Assembly: GCA_033765345.1 (NCBI GenBank)
Contig: JANRIC010000006.1
Coordinates: 1-33,885 of the forward strand
Source of the DNA: JANRIC01 sp033765345
Lineage (GTDB): Bacteria > Bacteroidota > Bacteroidia > Cytophagales > Microscillaceae
Reading direction: 5' to 3'
DNA length: 33,885 nucleotides
Shown here: positions 7,287 to 16,160 of the stretch, piece after piece
Layout: each line of letters opens with the position of its first letter
Position numbering within the stretch: position 1 is the stretch's first letter
Notes under the pieces: model-generated
The model's database searches: none
The model's input: only the letters and a program-made list of their open reading frames with translations
What the model was told of the DNA's origin: nothing
Made by a program: the position numbers and the translations under genes

Positions 7287-7498
7287 AGTCAATACTCTCT
7301 ATGGAGTTTCAAGTAAAATCATAAAGAACCCATATCTGATCATGAACCTATCAATTGTCAGAGAACTAATAAAAACTCCCAGCAAGGTGATTAGGCATTA
7401 CAAAATTCACCTCATAAAAAATAAAAATTCTGTGTTTTTGAAGATTCGTCAAACTTTTTGATTCAATCTTAAATTATTAGTATATATTAAAAAACTAC

Positions 7499-8053
7499 AT
7501 GGAAACTTTATCACTGGTATTTATTTTCGGGCTTTACATCGGCATTCGTTTGTTTCTGGGGCATCATAAAACCCCGGCCATGAAAGACCGTCAAAAATAC
7601 CAGGAAGGGATTGCACTGGTTTATCAAAAAAAATATACCGAAGCTTTGGATTACTTCCAAAAAGTACTCCAAAAAGACCCCAAAAGCAGCATTGCTTGGG
7701 CTTTTAAATCCGAATGTAATCTTTATTTGGATAATCTTTATCAAGCCATCGCCGATGCAGAAAAAGCCCTCAACATTGACTATAGCCTGAGCGAATGTTA
7801 TTTTTACAAAGGATTGGCATTTTATAAACTAGAGATGATTGAAGATGCCTTGACAGAATTTGAAAAAGCCGTATGGCACTTCAGAGAAAAACACCCAGAA
7901 ACTTTTCGCTATCGGGGGCTTTGTCACGTCAGATTGGGCAGGAATGAACAGGCTGAAAAAGACTTCCGCAGGGCTATTGAGCTTGGTGATGAAGAAGCTA
8001 ATTATATTTTTTTGCAATGGCAGCAGAAGCTCAATGTGAATAAAAATAAATGA
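7499..8053 (+). CDS. Membrane-anchored TPR protein
   Basis: A 184-aa protein with one N-terminal hydrophobic segment (about residues 3-20, LSLVFIFGLYIGIRLFLG), then about four tetratricopeptide repeats. Typical repeat signatures are EGIALVYQKKYTEALDYFQK (about 36-55), AFKSECNLYLDNLYQAIAD, YFYKGLAFYKLEMIEDALTE and YRGLCHVRLGRNEQAEKDF. TPRs mediate protein-protein contacts; the partner cannot be told from this region. The gene stands alone, with a repeat island upstream and the esterase downstream on the same strand. The first ATG gives a sensible anchor and is kept. Confidence 0.85.
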   Translation: METLSLVFIFGLYIGIRLFLGHHKTPAMKDRQKYQEGIALVYQKKYTEALDYFQKVLQKDPKSSIAWAFKSECNLYLDNLYQAIADAEKALNIDYSLSECYFYKGLAFYKLEMIEDALTEFEKAVWHFREKHPETFRYRGLCHVRLGRNEQAEKDFRRAIELGDEEANYIFLQWQQKLNVNKNK

Positions 8054-8291
8054 CTGTGATTTGCGCTTAAGTAGTCCATAGCAATTAGCCGATAGTCTAT
8101 TTCAAATACAACTAGCTGGTTATCAATTAATTATGAAAATAAATACTGTAAACTAATTATAGATAACTATCTAACTCAAACAAACGATGTTAAATTGTTT
8201 CTATGTGCTCTTTCCTGCCAGAAACAATAAGTTTTCGGCTGTTGAATTTATTTTTTTTTATTATACTTGCCTCTCATCACTCATACAAGAT

Positions 8292-9620
8292 ATGATGAAA
8301 AAAAAACTATACATCCCGCTCTTAATTTTTTTGGCTTTTAGTCATTTTTCCATCATTTTTAAAAAGCCTGTATTTTATTCCGTAGAAGCCGATTATGAAT
8401 TCGGAAACGGTAATGGCACTTTTGCTCAAGGGCAAGCCATGCTGATTCAGTACAAAGTCAGGAATCTCTCCGACCAAACCGTAAAGGGTTTTGTAGCCGG
8501 AAGTGTATCCACACAAGATGCTAAAATATTGCATAGCTTTGAGAAATACGTAGAAATCCCTGCCTCACAAAGTCAAATCCTAAGTTTTAGCTATCAACCT
8601 TCTCAGCCGGGAATTTATAAAGTATTTACACGACTGCGTAATTCTGGCGGGGATCTGGCCGCCAATTCTATCCAGATGGGTTATGCCGTAGACCACATTC
8701 ATTCTCCTATCACGCGCAAGGCAGACTTTTATCAATTCTGGCATCAAACTATCCAAAAACTCAAAACCATCGCACCAAATTTTAAGGTTATTCCCAAAGC
8801 CCAACTTTCCAATCATCAATACGATGTATATCTTATTGAAATGCAAAGCTTTGATAATCAGACTATTCGTGCCTGGTATCGGATTCCTAAGCATAAAAAC
8901 GCCCTGCCTGTTGTGCTTCAGTTGCCCTCCCTGGGTGGAAGTTTTTATGATGTACGCTCCCTGGAGGAAAAACCTCGCCACGGGATACCTTATGATTTTG
9001 CTGTGCTTTCGCTGAATATTCGGGGACACGGCAATAGCCAAGATGATATTGATCCGGGCGACAATCATTATCAATTGATTACTCACCAACTGCACGACCG
9101 AGAGCAATATTTCTACCGTGGTGCAGTGATGGACTGTATTCGTGCGCTGGATTTTTTACAAACCCGCCCTGAACTGGACAAAAATAAAATCGTGGTAGAA
9201 GGAGCTAGTCAGGGCGGGGCTTTGAGCCTTATTACGGCTGCTTTGGATGCCCGTGTGAAACTCTGCGCCCCAGATGTTCCTTTTTTATCTGACATAGATC
9301 AGTTGATCAAGTATGCGCCTTGGGTAGCCAATGAACTGGCACGCTACCAAAAATCTCAGGTAGATTTGAGCTTATGGCGGATGCAATACACCCTGAGTTA
9401 TTTTGATACCAAAAACTTTGCAGATAAAATCAAAGCCCCTGTGTTTATGGGGATTGGCTTACAAGACGGTACCTGTCCGGCGATCACTTCGTTGGTTACT
9501 TACAATAAAATTTCGGCTATCAAAAAATGTTATATTTATCCCAAAGCCCAGCACGAAGGCGGTGGAGCTTTGCATCGAGAGCGTAAATTTGCCTGGATCA
9601 GGCAGCAGTTTGGCCTGTAG
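8292..9620 (+). CDS. Acetylxylan esterase/cephalosporin-C deacetylase-like (AXE1 family) exported esterase
   Basis: An alpha/beta hydrolase of the AXE1 type that would remove acetyl groups from sugars or similar substrates. With the start at 8292 it has 442 aa. A signal peptide or anchor (MMKKKLYIPLLIFLAFSHF) precedes an Ig-like N-terminal domain (about 30-135), then the esterase domain. The nucleophile Ser306 lies in EGASQGGALS, followed by the family signature APDVPFLSDI; Asp392 is in GLQDGTCP and His421 in AQHEGGG. The frame stays open to an ATG at 8187, but the upstream 35 residues are uncharacteristic and the signal peptide begins at 8292 or 8295, so the later start is preferred. No other polysaccharide-utilisation genes are nearby. 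Confidence 0.88.
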   Translation: MMKKKLYIPLLIFLAFSHFSIIFKKPVFYSVEADYEFGNGNGTFAQGQAMLIQYKVRNLSDQTVKGFVAGSVSTQDAKILHSFEKYVEIPASQSQILSFSYQPSQPGIYKVFTRLRNSGGDLAANSIQMGYAVDHIHSPITRKADFYQFWHQTIQKLKTIAPNFKVIPKAQLSNHQYDVYLIEMQSFDNQTIRAWYRIPKHKNALPVVLQLPSLGGSFYDVRSLEEKPRHGIPYDFAVLSLNIRGHGNSQDDIDPGDNHYQLITHQLHDREQYFYRGAVMDCIRALDFLQTRPELDKNKIVVEGASQGGALSLITAALDARVKLCAPDVPFLSDIDQLIKYAPWVANELARYQKSQVDLSLWRMQYTLSYFDTKNFADKIKAPVFMGIGLQDGTCPAITSLVTYNKISAIKKCYIYPKAQHEGGGALHRERKFAWIRQQFGL

Positions 9621-9670
9621 TCATTGGGGTTCTGGGTCTTAGGATTTGAAAAGACGATTGGCAGAAATTC

Positions 9671-11209
9671 TTATTTTAATTCTTCTATCAAATATTCGGA
9701 AATGGTTTTTTCTTTGCAGGCGATGCCGATGAGAAGTATTTTTCTGTCGTCGTGCAAATATTTTTCGGCATATTTTTTTTCTTTGATTTGTCGGAGGGCG
9801 TTTTCAGCCGAATCTTTCACTTTGAATTCTAAAATATAAATAAACTTTTGTGTGCGTACTACTGCATCAATTCTACCGATAGAAGTACTCACTTCCGCAT
9901 CTGCATAATAACCCAAAAGCGTAAAAGTCAAAAAAATCACAGCATGGTAATAACTTTCCAGCTTTTCCTCAAAGATTTGATGCGGTATTTTGGCAAAAAG
10001 GGCATTAAAATAGACAAAAAGCTCTTCTAATTGATGATTTTCAAAACTTCTTTTAATTTTAATCATCAGGTTATTGGTTTCGGTACTGTCGGAGGCAGCA
10101 AATTCTGCCAAAAGCAGCTTAATCATAGTATTTTTAACCTCTCTGTTGGGGTAGCCTAATTTAACAATATCCAATTCAAGTTGCTCTTGAATGGTCAGAA
10201 ACCCGGTTTGAAATAATACAACGATTGGGTGTATCTGTTCAATATTAAAATTACCCAGCGAAAATAAATCCGTTTCAATATCATTCATATCATAATACCC
10301 CCCCTCTGCCATGAGTTTGATCAGGAAAGTAGGTGTGCCTGTTTCAAACCAGTAATTATTAAATGTGCCGTCATTCAAAAAATTGAGTATAGAAAAAGGA
10401 TTATAAATTCTTTCGGTACCCATAAAACTGTACCCATTGTACCATTCACGCATATTTTGGATGAGAGCTTCCTTGCTGATATGCTGGGTTTGGGCTATAT
10501 TTTCTAAAATCTCGTCAAAATAGGTAAAAATTTCTTGCTCGGTATAACCAACCAGAGCCGAAAATTTAGCATCCAGGGTTAAATCTTTCAAATTATTCAA
10601 ATCCGAAAAGATAGAAACTTTGCTGAATTTAGACACCCCCGTAAGCAGAAAAAAACGCAGATAAGGATCAAGATTTTTGATGGGTGAATAAAACATTTTC
10701 ATCATCTCCCGATTTTCATGGGCGATATGAATTTTGTCTTTGGATAAAAAATCGATGATAGGTTTGTCATATTCATCAATCAATAAGACAACACGGTGGG
10801 CATATTTTTGATAAAGGCTTTTTACCAGTTCATCCAGGGCAAATCCTGGCGAATGGTGTTTTAAATCAATCTGATATAGTGAAGCTACTTGTTGTAAACT
10901 CTCAAGCAAATAATTTTTCAGCCCTATCTCTTTGTAATCGCTGTTGGCAAAGCTGAGGTGAATGACCGGATATTTTTCCCACTCGATTTTATCCTCAATC
11001 CATAAGCCTTTAAAAAGAGCCTGATTGCCTGAAAAAATCTCAGATAAAGTACTCAAAAGCAATGATTTACCAAATCTGCGAGGGCGAGAAAGAAAGCAAA
11101 ATTTATAATTATCTATCAGCTCAGAGATCAGGCGTGTTTTATCAACATAAAAAAAGCCTCTTTCTTTGATTTCTTTAAAATTTTGTATGCCGATGGGTAA
11201 TTTATTCAT
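9671..11209 (-). CDS. AAA-ATPase-like/PD-(D/E)XK nuclease-domain protein
   Basis: A two-domain protein common in Bacteroidota, often in many copies per genome. With the start at 11209 (MNKLPIGIQNF) it has 512 aa. The N-terminal AAA-ATPase-like domain has a P-loop RPRRFGKSLLLST near residues 43-55 and a hydrophobic-acidic motif VVLLIDEYDKP (about 136-146). The C-terminal domain has a PD-(D/E)XK core: IGRIDAVV followed by YILEFKVK, with ENALRQIKEKKYAEKY after it. The function is not established; a role in DNA or RNA processing or defence is speculated for the family. An ATG at 11236 would lie inside or before a TATATTTG promoter box, so the later start is chosen. Its 3' end converges with the esterase gene, 50 bases apart. 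Confidence 0.9.
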   Translation of the reverse strand: MNKLPIGIQNFKEIKERGFFYVDKTRLISELIDNYKFCFLSRPRRFGKSLLLSTLSEIFSGNQALFKGLWIEDKIEWEKYPVIHLSFANSDYKEIGLKNYLLESLQQVASLYQIDLKHHSPGFALDELVKSLYQKYAHRVVLLIDEYDKPIIDFLSKDKIHIAHENREMMKMFYSPIKNLDPYLRFFLLTGVSKFSKVSIFSDLNNLKDLTLDAKFSALVGYTEQEIFTYFDEILENIAQTQHISKEALIQNMREWYNGYSFMGTERIYNPFSILNFLNDGTFNNYWFETGTPTFLIKLMAEGGYYDMNDIETDLFSLGNFNIEQIHPIVVLFQTGFLTIQEQLELDIVKLGYPNREVKNTMIKLLLAEFAASDSTETNNLMIKIKRSFENHQLEELFVYFNALFAKIPHQIFEEKLESYYHAVIFLTFTLLGYYADAEVSTSIGRIDAVVRTQKFIYILEFKVKDSAENALRQIKEKKYAEKYLHDDRKILLIGIACKEKTISEYLIEELK

Positions 11210-11233
11210 GGTTTGATGCTTTGCGTGTAAAAG

Positions 11234-11241
11234 CAAATATA
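11234..11241 (-). promoter_or_regulatory. Candidate -7 box for the AAA/nuclease gene
   Basis: The minus strand reads TATATTTG, matching TAnnTTTG, about 25 bases before the preferred start at 11209. No good -33 element is seen. It argues against the upstream alternative start. Confidence 0.4.
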
Positions 11242-11407
11242 CAAAAAAGAATGGTTATTTGTGTGATAGCTAATACTTTGAGGCTCGATCTTCTTACTTA
11301 TTAACCTGATACTTCCTGCTACTTGTCTGCCTTGTTTAATTTGTTTTTCCCATTTTTTTTCTCAATCTTCGGAAAAATAATTTTTTATAACCAAATCCGA
11401 TTGTTTT

Positions 11408-12691
11408 ATGCAAGCACGCAGGCATTTTATCAGCCGATTAGGGCTTCTAGCAGGCTCTATGGCAATTTCCCCACTCCTCAAAGCAGAAGAACTTGGAGAA
11501 ATCACCCAAAAAATCAAAACCCGAAACCCCTCGGATTTGCTTACCAAGGATGAAGAATTCTGGCAATGGATTCGGCAGGCCTACACCGTATCGAGTGCTG
11601 TCATCAACCTGAATAATGGCGGTGTAAGCCCACAACCTTCCATAGTGCAGGAAGCCCAAAAACGCTACCTCGACCTGGCCAACGAAACACCCAGCTTTTA
11701 TATGTGGCGCATCTTGGATCAAAACCGCGAACCACTCCGCGAAAAACTGGCCGACCTGGCAGGCTGCTCTCCCGAAGAAATCGCCCTGAACCGCAATGCT
11801 ACCGAAGCCTTGGATACGGCAATTTTTGGACTCAGCCTCCAAAAAGGGGATGAAGTCATCCTGACCAAACAAGATTACCCCAACATGATCCAGGCCTGGA
11901 AACAGCGTGAAATGCGCGATGGTATCCACTTAAAATGGATCAACCTCGATCTACCCCAGGAAAATGACGAATATTTTGTGCAGAAATTCACCAAACAATT
12001 TACTGCCAAAACCAAGATCGTACACATCACGCATATCATCAACTGGACAGGGCAGATTCTTCCGGTGCGCAAAATTGCCGACGAAGCCCACAAACGGGGC
12101 ATCGAAGTAGTGGTAGATTCGGCACACGCCTTTGCACATCTAAACTATAAAATCCCTGACCTGGGGGCAGATTATTTCGGTACAAGCTTGCATAAATGGC
12201 TTTGTGCACCCTACGGCACAGGAATGCTTTATGTCAAAAAAGAAAAAATAGCAGGGTTGTACCCTTTATTTCCAAACAATGAACCCCTCAGCCCAGATAT
12301 TCGCAAATTCGAGACCCAGGGAACGCGTTCTTTCCCGGCAGAAATGGCCACAGCACAAGCCATCGATTTTCATAACCTGATCGGCTCTGCCCGCAAACAA
12401 GCCCGACTGCAATACCTCAAAAACTATTGGATAGAAAAATGCCTGAGCATCCCTCGATTTAAAATACATACCTCACTCAAACCTGAATATGCTTGCGCCC
12501 TGGCCATTTTCTCCATCGAGGGCATCAAACCCGAAGAGGTTTCTAACCGCCTCTACAATGAATTTAAAATCCACTCAACGGCCATCGTCTGGGAAAATAT
12601 CTCTGGGGTTCGTATTACACCCCACGTGTATACCACCCTACCGGAGTTGGATAAACTGGTGAGGGCAATTGGGAAATTGGCGGAGAGCTAG
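11408..12691 (+). CDS. Class V aminotransferase (PLP-dependent) with Tat-like signal
   Basis: A 427-aa fold-type I PLP enzyme of the cysteine desulfurase/isopenicillin N epimerase group. The PLP lysine is Lys263 in GTSLHKWLCAPYGTG; Asp237 and His240 (VVVDSAHAFAH) stack under the cofactor; NRNATEALDT (128-137) binds the phosphate. The N-terminus carries a twin-arginine motif (ARRHFISRLGLLAG), suggesting folded export by Tat, unusual for a PLP enzyme but seen in relatives from this phylum. No cysteine sits at the desulfurase catalytic position that I can identify, so a desulfurase role is unlikely. The substrate is unknown. It is monocistronic, converging on the TRAP binding protein. Confidence 0.9.
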   Translation: MQARRHFISRLGLLAGSMAISPLLKAEELGEITQKIKTRNPSDLLTKDEEFWQWIRQAYTVSSAVINLNNGGVSPQPSIVQEAQKRYLDLANETPSFYMWRILDQNREPLREKLADLAGCSPEEIALNRNATEALDTAIFGLSLQKGDEVILTKQDYPNMIQAWKQREMRDGIHLKWINLDLPQENDEYFVQKFTKQFTAKTKIVHITHIINWTGQILPVRKIADEAHKRGIEVVVDSAHAFAHLNYKIPDLGADYFGTSLHKWLCAPYGTGMLYVKKEKIAGLYPLFPNNEPLSPDIRKFETQGTRSFPAEMATAQAIDFHNLIGSARKQARLQYLKNYWIEKCLSIPRFKIHTSLKPEYACALAIFSIEGIKPEEVSNRLYNEFKIHSTAIVWENISGVRITPHVYTTLPELDKLVRAIGKLAES

Positions 12692-12942
12692 ATGAATTAA
12701 CTCAATCTCAGCAAAATACCAGAAGGATGATGGACTGTTGAGCGAACATTGGCTTTTGGTCAATAGCTCATTGTCCGAAGTCCATAAATTTATATTTTCG
12801 TTCACATGTTGGAGATACCCAAAAAAATCTTATCAATCAATCTTTATGGAATACAAATTAAATAAAGTGCTATTCTGAACTATCAAGCATTTGATTATCA
12901 ATACTTTACTTGATTATTCATTATCCATTCCTATACATCCTG

Positions 12943-14073
12943 TTATAAAATAGCATCATAAAAAACCTTTTCAGTTACCTTAGACCACTCGCTGATATCC
13001 TTTCTAAAGCTCAGGAAAGATTCGTATACTTTTTTGCTGGGAGCATCTTTGGCGATGATTTCTTCAATCACTTCCTGCGAATAGACCTTAAGCTTGGCAA
13101 GCACCTCATCAGGGTACTTTTTAAGTTTGGTATCTTCTTCTTGCACAAGTTTTTTGAGGTAGAAATTATTTTTTGCTTCAAATTCACCCAAAATCCACAA
13201 AGACATCCGATAAATAGCATTTCGGATAATCTCCTGAAGATCAAGCGGTAGTGCTTCAAATTTGCTTTTATTGACGATCATCTCCAGCATAGGACCAGGC
13301 TCATGCCAGCCGGGATAATAATAATATGGTGCTACACTATAAAAACCCATCGTATAATCGTGATAAGGGCCAATCCATTCTGTAGCATCAATGATCCCAC
13401 GCTCCAGGTTGGTATACAACTCATTGCCTGGAGAAAGTACTACAATACCTCCGGCTTTGGCCAATACTTTGCCCCCTAGCCCAGGCATCCGCATTTTGAG
13501 TCCTTTGATATCCTCGATCGAGTTAATTTCTTTTTTAAACCAACCGCCCATTTGTACGCCGGTATTCCCGCCCGGAATAGGAATCAGGTCGTGTTCAGCA
13601 TATAATTCCTCCCAAAGTTTGAGTCCGCCACCATTGATAATCCAGGCATTCATTTGCTGGGCGTTCATTCCAAAAGGTATGGCTGCAAAAAATTGGGCGG
13701 CAGGCAATTTGCCCGACCAATAATAAGACACTCCACTAGCGATTTGAGCAGCTCCCTGACTGACAGCATCAAAACACTCCAGGGCAGGAATCAACTCCCC
13801 TGCACCCATTACTTTGATCTCCATCCTTCCGGCAGAGCAGGTTTTGACGGTACGGGCAAGCATATCCAGGGCTTCTCCAAATACAGGAAACTTCGGCGGC
13901 CAGGTAGTCACTAAAATCCACTGATATTTTTTGTCCGAAGTAATATTGATAGAAGCTTTTTCCTTGATTTTATCAATTTGGCAAGATGATACACTCAGCG
14001 CACCCAAACCTGCCGAAAGCGTTGTAACAACTCCTTTTTTGAGGAATTCTCTTCGATTATTTTTTTGTTGCAT
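12943..14073 (-). CDS. TRAP transporter solute-binding lipoprotein (DctP family)
   Basis: A 376-aa periplasmic binding protein for a TRAP carboxylate transporter. The N-terminus has a twin-arginine motif (NRREFLKKG, residues 6-14) and a lipobox-like SVSSC with Cys31, so it may be a Tat-exported lipoprotein. Family signs are WILVTTWPPKFPVFGEALD, the ligand-arginine segment GLKMRMPGLGGKV (about 190-202), and GWHEPGPMLEMIVN near 256-269, as in the 2-oxo-acid-binding TakP branch. Genes for the membrane subunits DctQ and DctM are absent from the window, so this is an orphan here. An inverted-repeat element sits about 29 bases upstream of its start. Confidence 0.9.
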   Translation of the reverse strand: MQQKNNRREFLKKGVVTTLSAGLGALSVSSCQIDKIKEKASINITSDKKYQWILVTTWPPKFPVFGEALDMLARTVKTCSAGRMEIKVMGAGELIPALECFDAVSQGAAQIASGVSYYWSGKLPAAQFFAAIPFGMNAQQMNAWIINGGGLKLWEELYAEHDLIPIPGGNTGVQMGGWFKKEINSIEDIKGLKMRMPGLGGKVLAKAGGIVVLSPGNELYTNLERGIIDATEWIGPYHDYTMGFYSVAPYYYYPGWHEPGPMLEMIVNKSKFEALPLDLQEIIRNAIYRMSLWILGEFEAKNNFYLKKLVQEEDTKLKKYPDEVLAKLKVYSQEVIEEIIAKDAPSKKVYESFLSFRKDISEWSKVTEKVFYDAIL

Positions 14074-14101
14074 TTTATTTTCCGGATTATATCAATGAAT
14101 T

Positions 14102-14204
14102 TATACCCAGATTGAAGTGATTTGCCTGATTTTCTTGATTGATTAGCTTGATTATTAATGATTTAAAAGCTAAAATCTCGGAAAACCACTTCGGTTTGAG
14201 TATA
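14102..14204 (-). repeat. Inverted-repeat (MITE-like) element, copy B
   Basis: A 103-bp element with ends 14102-14123 and 14183-14204 that are imperfect inverted repeats (TATAC... and ...GTATA). On the opposite strand it matches copy A at both ends and over a 37-base core, but lacks the GGGG/CCCC palindromes of copy A. It lies between the dctP-like gene and its likely promoter region. Confidence 0.85.
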
Positions 14205-14377
14205 TCAAAATAATGATTGGAACATAAATTCCTTTCTCGCCGCAGCTCACTGTTTCAGACAAACAGCATTCATATTGCACATTACTATATATTTTTATGA
14301 TTTTCAAGCAAGTTTACAAAATTAGCATATACTTTTGATTAGAGTTAAATACGGAATAAATTATTCTTAAAAGCAAT

Positions 14378-14385
14378 TATTTTTG
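14378..14385 (+). promoter_or_regulatory. Candidate -7 box for the sigma gene
   Basis: TATTTTTG matches the TAnnTTTG element and would give a leader of about 65 bases. A -33 box is not convincing. Confidence 0.3.
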
Positions 14386-14455
14386 CATTGTATTTAGTGA
14401 CTAATGCAAAATGATTAGTCCTAGAGATGATATTTTTCACAATCATCTGTAATTT

Positions 14456-15031
14456 ATGAGTGGCACTAACTATCACAAGCTATCTGATGCCGAAGTGATT
14501 GATTGTTTCCTTGCTGGTGGAGATAAACAGTACCTTTCCGTACTTTATCAAAGATATGCAACGGATGTCTATCGCAAATGCATTGCCATGGTGAAAAACG
14601 ATGAAATTGCCAAAGATTTGACACACGATATTTTCCTGAAAGCGTTTCTCAAACTAGCCGATTTGAAAGAAAAGAATAGCTTTAAATACTGGATTAAGAC
14701 CATCGCCTATCATTCTTGTATCGATTATCTGAATCTAAAAAAAAGCATCCAAACCGGCAGCCTGGATGAAAATAAAGAAATCAGATCCGATGATTCAGAA
14801 AGTGAAGAAAAGATATTACAGGAAATAGACCTACAACAACTGGAAATATTATTGGAGAAACTCCCAGATGCCGATCGCTTGATCTTGTTGATGCGCTATC
14901 AAGATGATCTGAGCCTCAAAGAAATACAGGATACATTGGGCATTGGTATAAGTGCCGCTAAAATGCGACTCAAAAGAGCTAAAGAAAAGCTGGCTGAATT
15001 ATTTCAACAGCATAAAAAAGAAATGATATGA
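14456..15031 (+). CDS. RNA polymerase ECF-type sigma factor
   Basis: A 191-aa group IV sigma-70 factor. Region 2 spans about 25-95 (LYQRYATDVYRKCIAMV, the core-binding DLTHDIFLKAFLKL, then FKYWIKTIAYHSCIDYL). Region 4 spans about 125-180 (LPDADRLILLMRYQDDLSLKEI, then the recognition helix IGISAAKMRLKRAKEKL). It directs polymerase to a small regulon. The next gene overlaps its stop by 4 bases (ATGA), so the two are translationally coupled. The small partner may modulate it, but no anti-sigma domain is recognised. Confidence 0.93.
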   Translation: MSGTNYHKLSDAEVIDCFLAGGDKQYLSVLYQRYATDVYRKCIAMVKNDEIAKDLTHDIFLKAFLKLADLKEKNSFKYWIKTIAYHSCIDYLNLKKSIQTGSLDENKEIRSDDSESEEKILQEIDLQQLEILLEKLPDADRLILLMRYQDDLSLKEIQDTLGIGISAAKMRLKRAKEKLAELFQQHKKEMI

Positions 15032-15267
15032 AAGATCTATTCAAAAAACTCCATCAAGGCAAGACCCTCCCGGATGATCTGGAGAAGGAGATTATGAAAT
15101 CTTTTGATACCTTAAAGTTGATTGCCGATATTACGGATTTATTCACGTATAAATTTGGCAAATCCCAAATAGACATGCACCTTGAGCTTGATGAGCTGGT
15201 GCGTATCCCTGACAAAAAAAATCAAAATCCTGATGATGGAAATAAAAATAATAGTCATATAGCTTGA
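15028..15267 (+). CDS. Small protein coupled to the sigma factor
   Basis: A 79-aa protein of unknown family. Its start overlaps the sigma factor stop as ATGA, good evidence that it is real. It is charged, with no membrane segment or cysteine/histidine zinc motif, so it is not a classic membrane anti-sigma or ZAS protein. The middle (LKLIADITDLFTYKFGKSQI) is probably helical and the C-terminus is a polar Asn/Lys-rich tail. Position suggests a soluble modulator of the sigma factor; this is inference only. Confidence 0.75.
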   Translation: MKDLFKKLHQGKTLPDDLEKEIMKSFDTLKLIADITDLFTYKFGKSQIDMHLELDELVRIPDKKNQNPDDGNKNNSHIA

Positions 15268-15340
15268 TCTTCAAATTACCTCAAAGAATAAATTGTATAT
15301 TTATCGTAAGCTATCTATCACTTAAACCAAGACAATAATC

Positions 15341-16156
15341 ATGAAACAATTATTCTTCTCCTCTTTAGAATCTATGGTAACTACCGTCTCCGGAGTCTTG
15401 CCTACTATTTTGGGAGCTTTGTTGATGCTTTTTATTGGGTGGATCGTAGCGCGGTCTGTTGCTTTTATCATCCGTAAATTGCTTAAAAACCTTAAATTTG
15501 ATACCCTTGCCGAAAAACCTCCTTTTGCAGAATACTTCGAGCGCGCCGATATCAAAACCAAACCCAGCATGGTAGTCGGTAAATTTGCATACTGGACAAT
15601 TTATTTGCTTTTTATCGTAACAGCCGCCGAAACTCTAGGCTTTGAAGTGGTCTCTACCGAAATCTCCAAACTCATCGGCTATCTTCCACAGCTATTTTCG
15701 GCGATGGTTATTTTTATTATTGGGGTATATATCATTACATTTATCCGAGATTTTATCAGGGCAGCTACCGCATCGATGGGGATGAGTGCCGGGAAGTTTA
15801 TCAGCGGATTTGTGTTTTATCTCTTATTTACGATGCTGACTCTGACCACACTCGAGCAGGCAGGCATAAAAATCAATAACATCAGCTTATATCTGAGTAT
15901 TATTTTAAGTGCAGTATTGCTCTCTTTTGCCATCGCTTACGGTTTTGCTTCCCGAGATATTCTGGCAAATATTCTTGCTTCTTTTTTCAGTAAAAATGTT
16001 TTTGAAATCGGGCAACATATCGAGATGGGCGAACTCAAAGGTGAAATCATAGAAATCGGAACGATTCATATCAAAGTAAAAACCGAAAATGAAGAAGTGA
16101 TCGTCCCTACTCAGCAACTCCTTAATAACCAGGTGAAGATCCTTAAAAAAGGATAA
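15341..16156 (+). CDS. Small-conductance mechanosensitive channel (MscS family)
   Basis: A 271-aa inner-membrane channel that would release solutes on osmotic downshock. It has about five membrane segments: 17-40, 82-102, 113-135, 151-171 and 183-205. The first two-thirds resemble the TM-helix repeat type of MscS proteins (CmpX/YnaI-like), with GALLMLFIGWIVARS and MVIFIIGVYIITFIRDF as paired helices. The conserved MscS beta domain follows: YGFASRDILANILASFF, then FEIGQHIEMGELKGEIIEIG and VIVPTQQLLNNQVKI. The large C-terminal cage domain is missing. It lies 73 bases after the sigma-linked small gene on the same strand and may share control. Confidence 0.9.
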   Translation: MKQLFFSSLESMVTTVSGVLPTILGALLMLFIGWIVARSVAFIIRKLLKNLKFDTLAEKPPFAEYFERADIKTKPSMVVGKFAYWTIYLLFIVTAAETLGFEVVSTEISKLIGYLPQLFSAMVIFIIGVYIITFIRDFIRAATASMGMSAGKFISGFVFYLLFTMLTLTTLEQAGIKINNISLYLSIILSAVLLSFAIAYGFASRDILANILASFFSKNVFEIGQHIEMGELKGEIIEIGTIHIKVKTENEEVIVPTQQLLNNQVKILKKG

Positions 16157-16160
16157 GGGG

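Larger units (their letters stand above)
6758..7498. other. Intergenic repeat island
   Basis: About 740 bases between divergent tetR and the TPR gene. It contains operator copy 2, the 149-bp inverted-repeat element, a composite REP-like repeat and no convincing gene. An open frame at 7168-7461 is made partly of these repeats and is not accepted as a gene. Confidence 0.75.
14074..14455. other. Intergenic region between dctP-like gene and sigma gene
   Basis: About 380 bases between divergent genes. It holds inverted-repeat element copy B (14102-14204) and a candidate promoter for the sigma gene. Nothing else recognised. Confidence 0.7.

Noticed and set aside
7168..7461. 97-codon plus-strand open frame in the repeat island
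   Set aside because: Much of it is the REP-like composite, and no domain or plausible start context is seen.
11408..12691. Class V aminotransferase as the missing EgtE of ergothioneine synthesis
   Set aside because: It lies 18 kb from egtBD, on the opposite strand, and carries an export signal; sequence alone gives no EgtE-specific sign.
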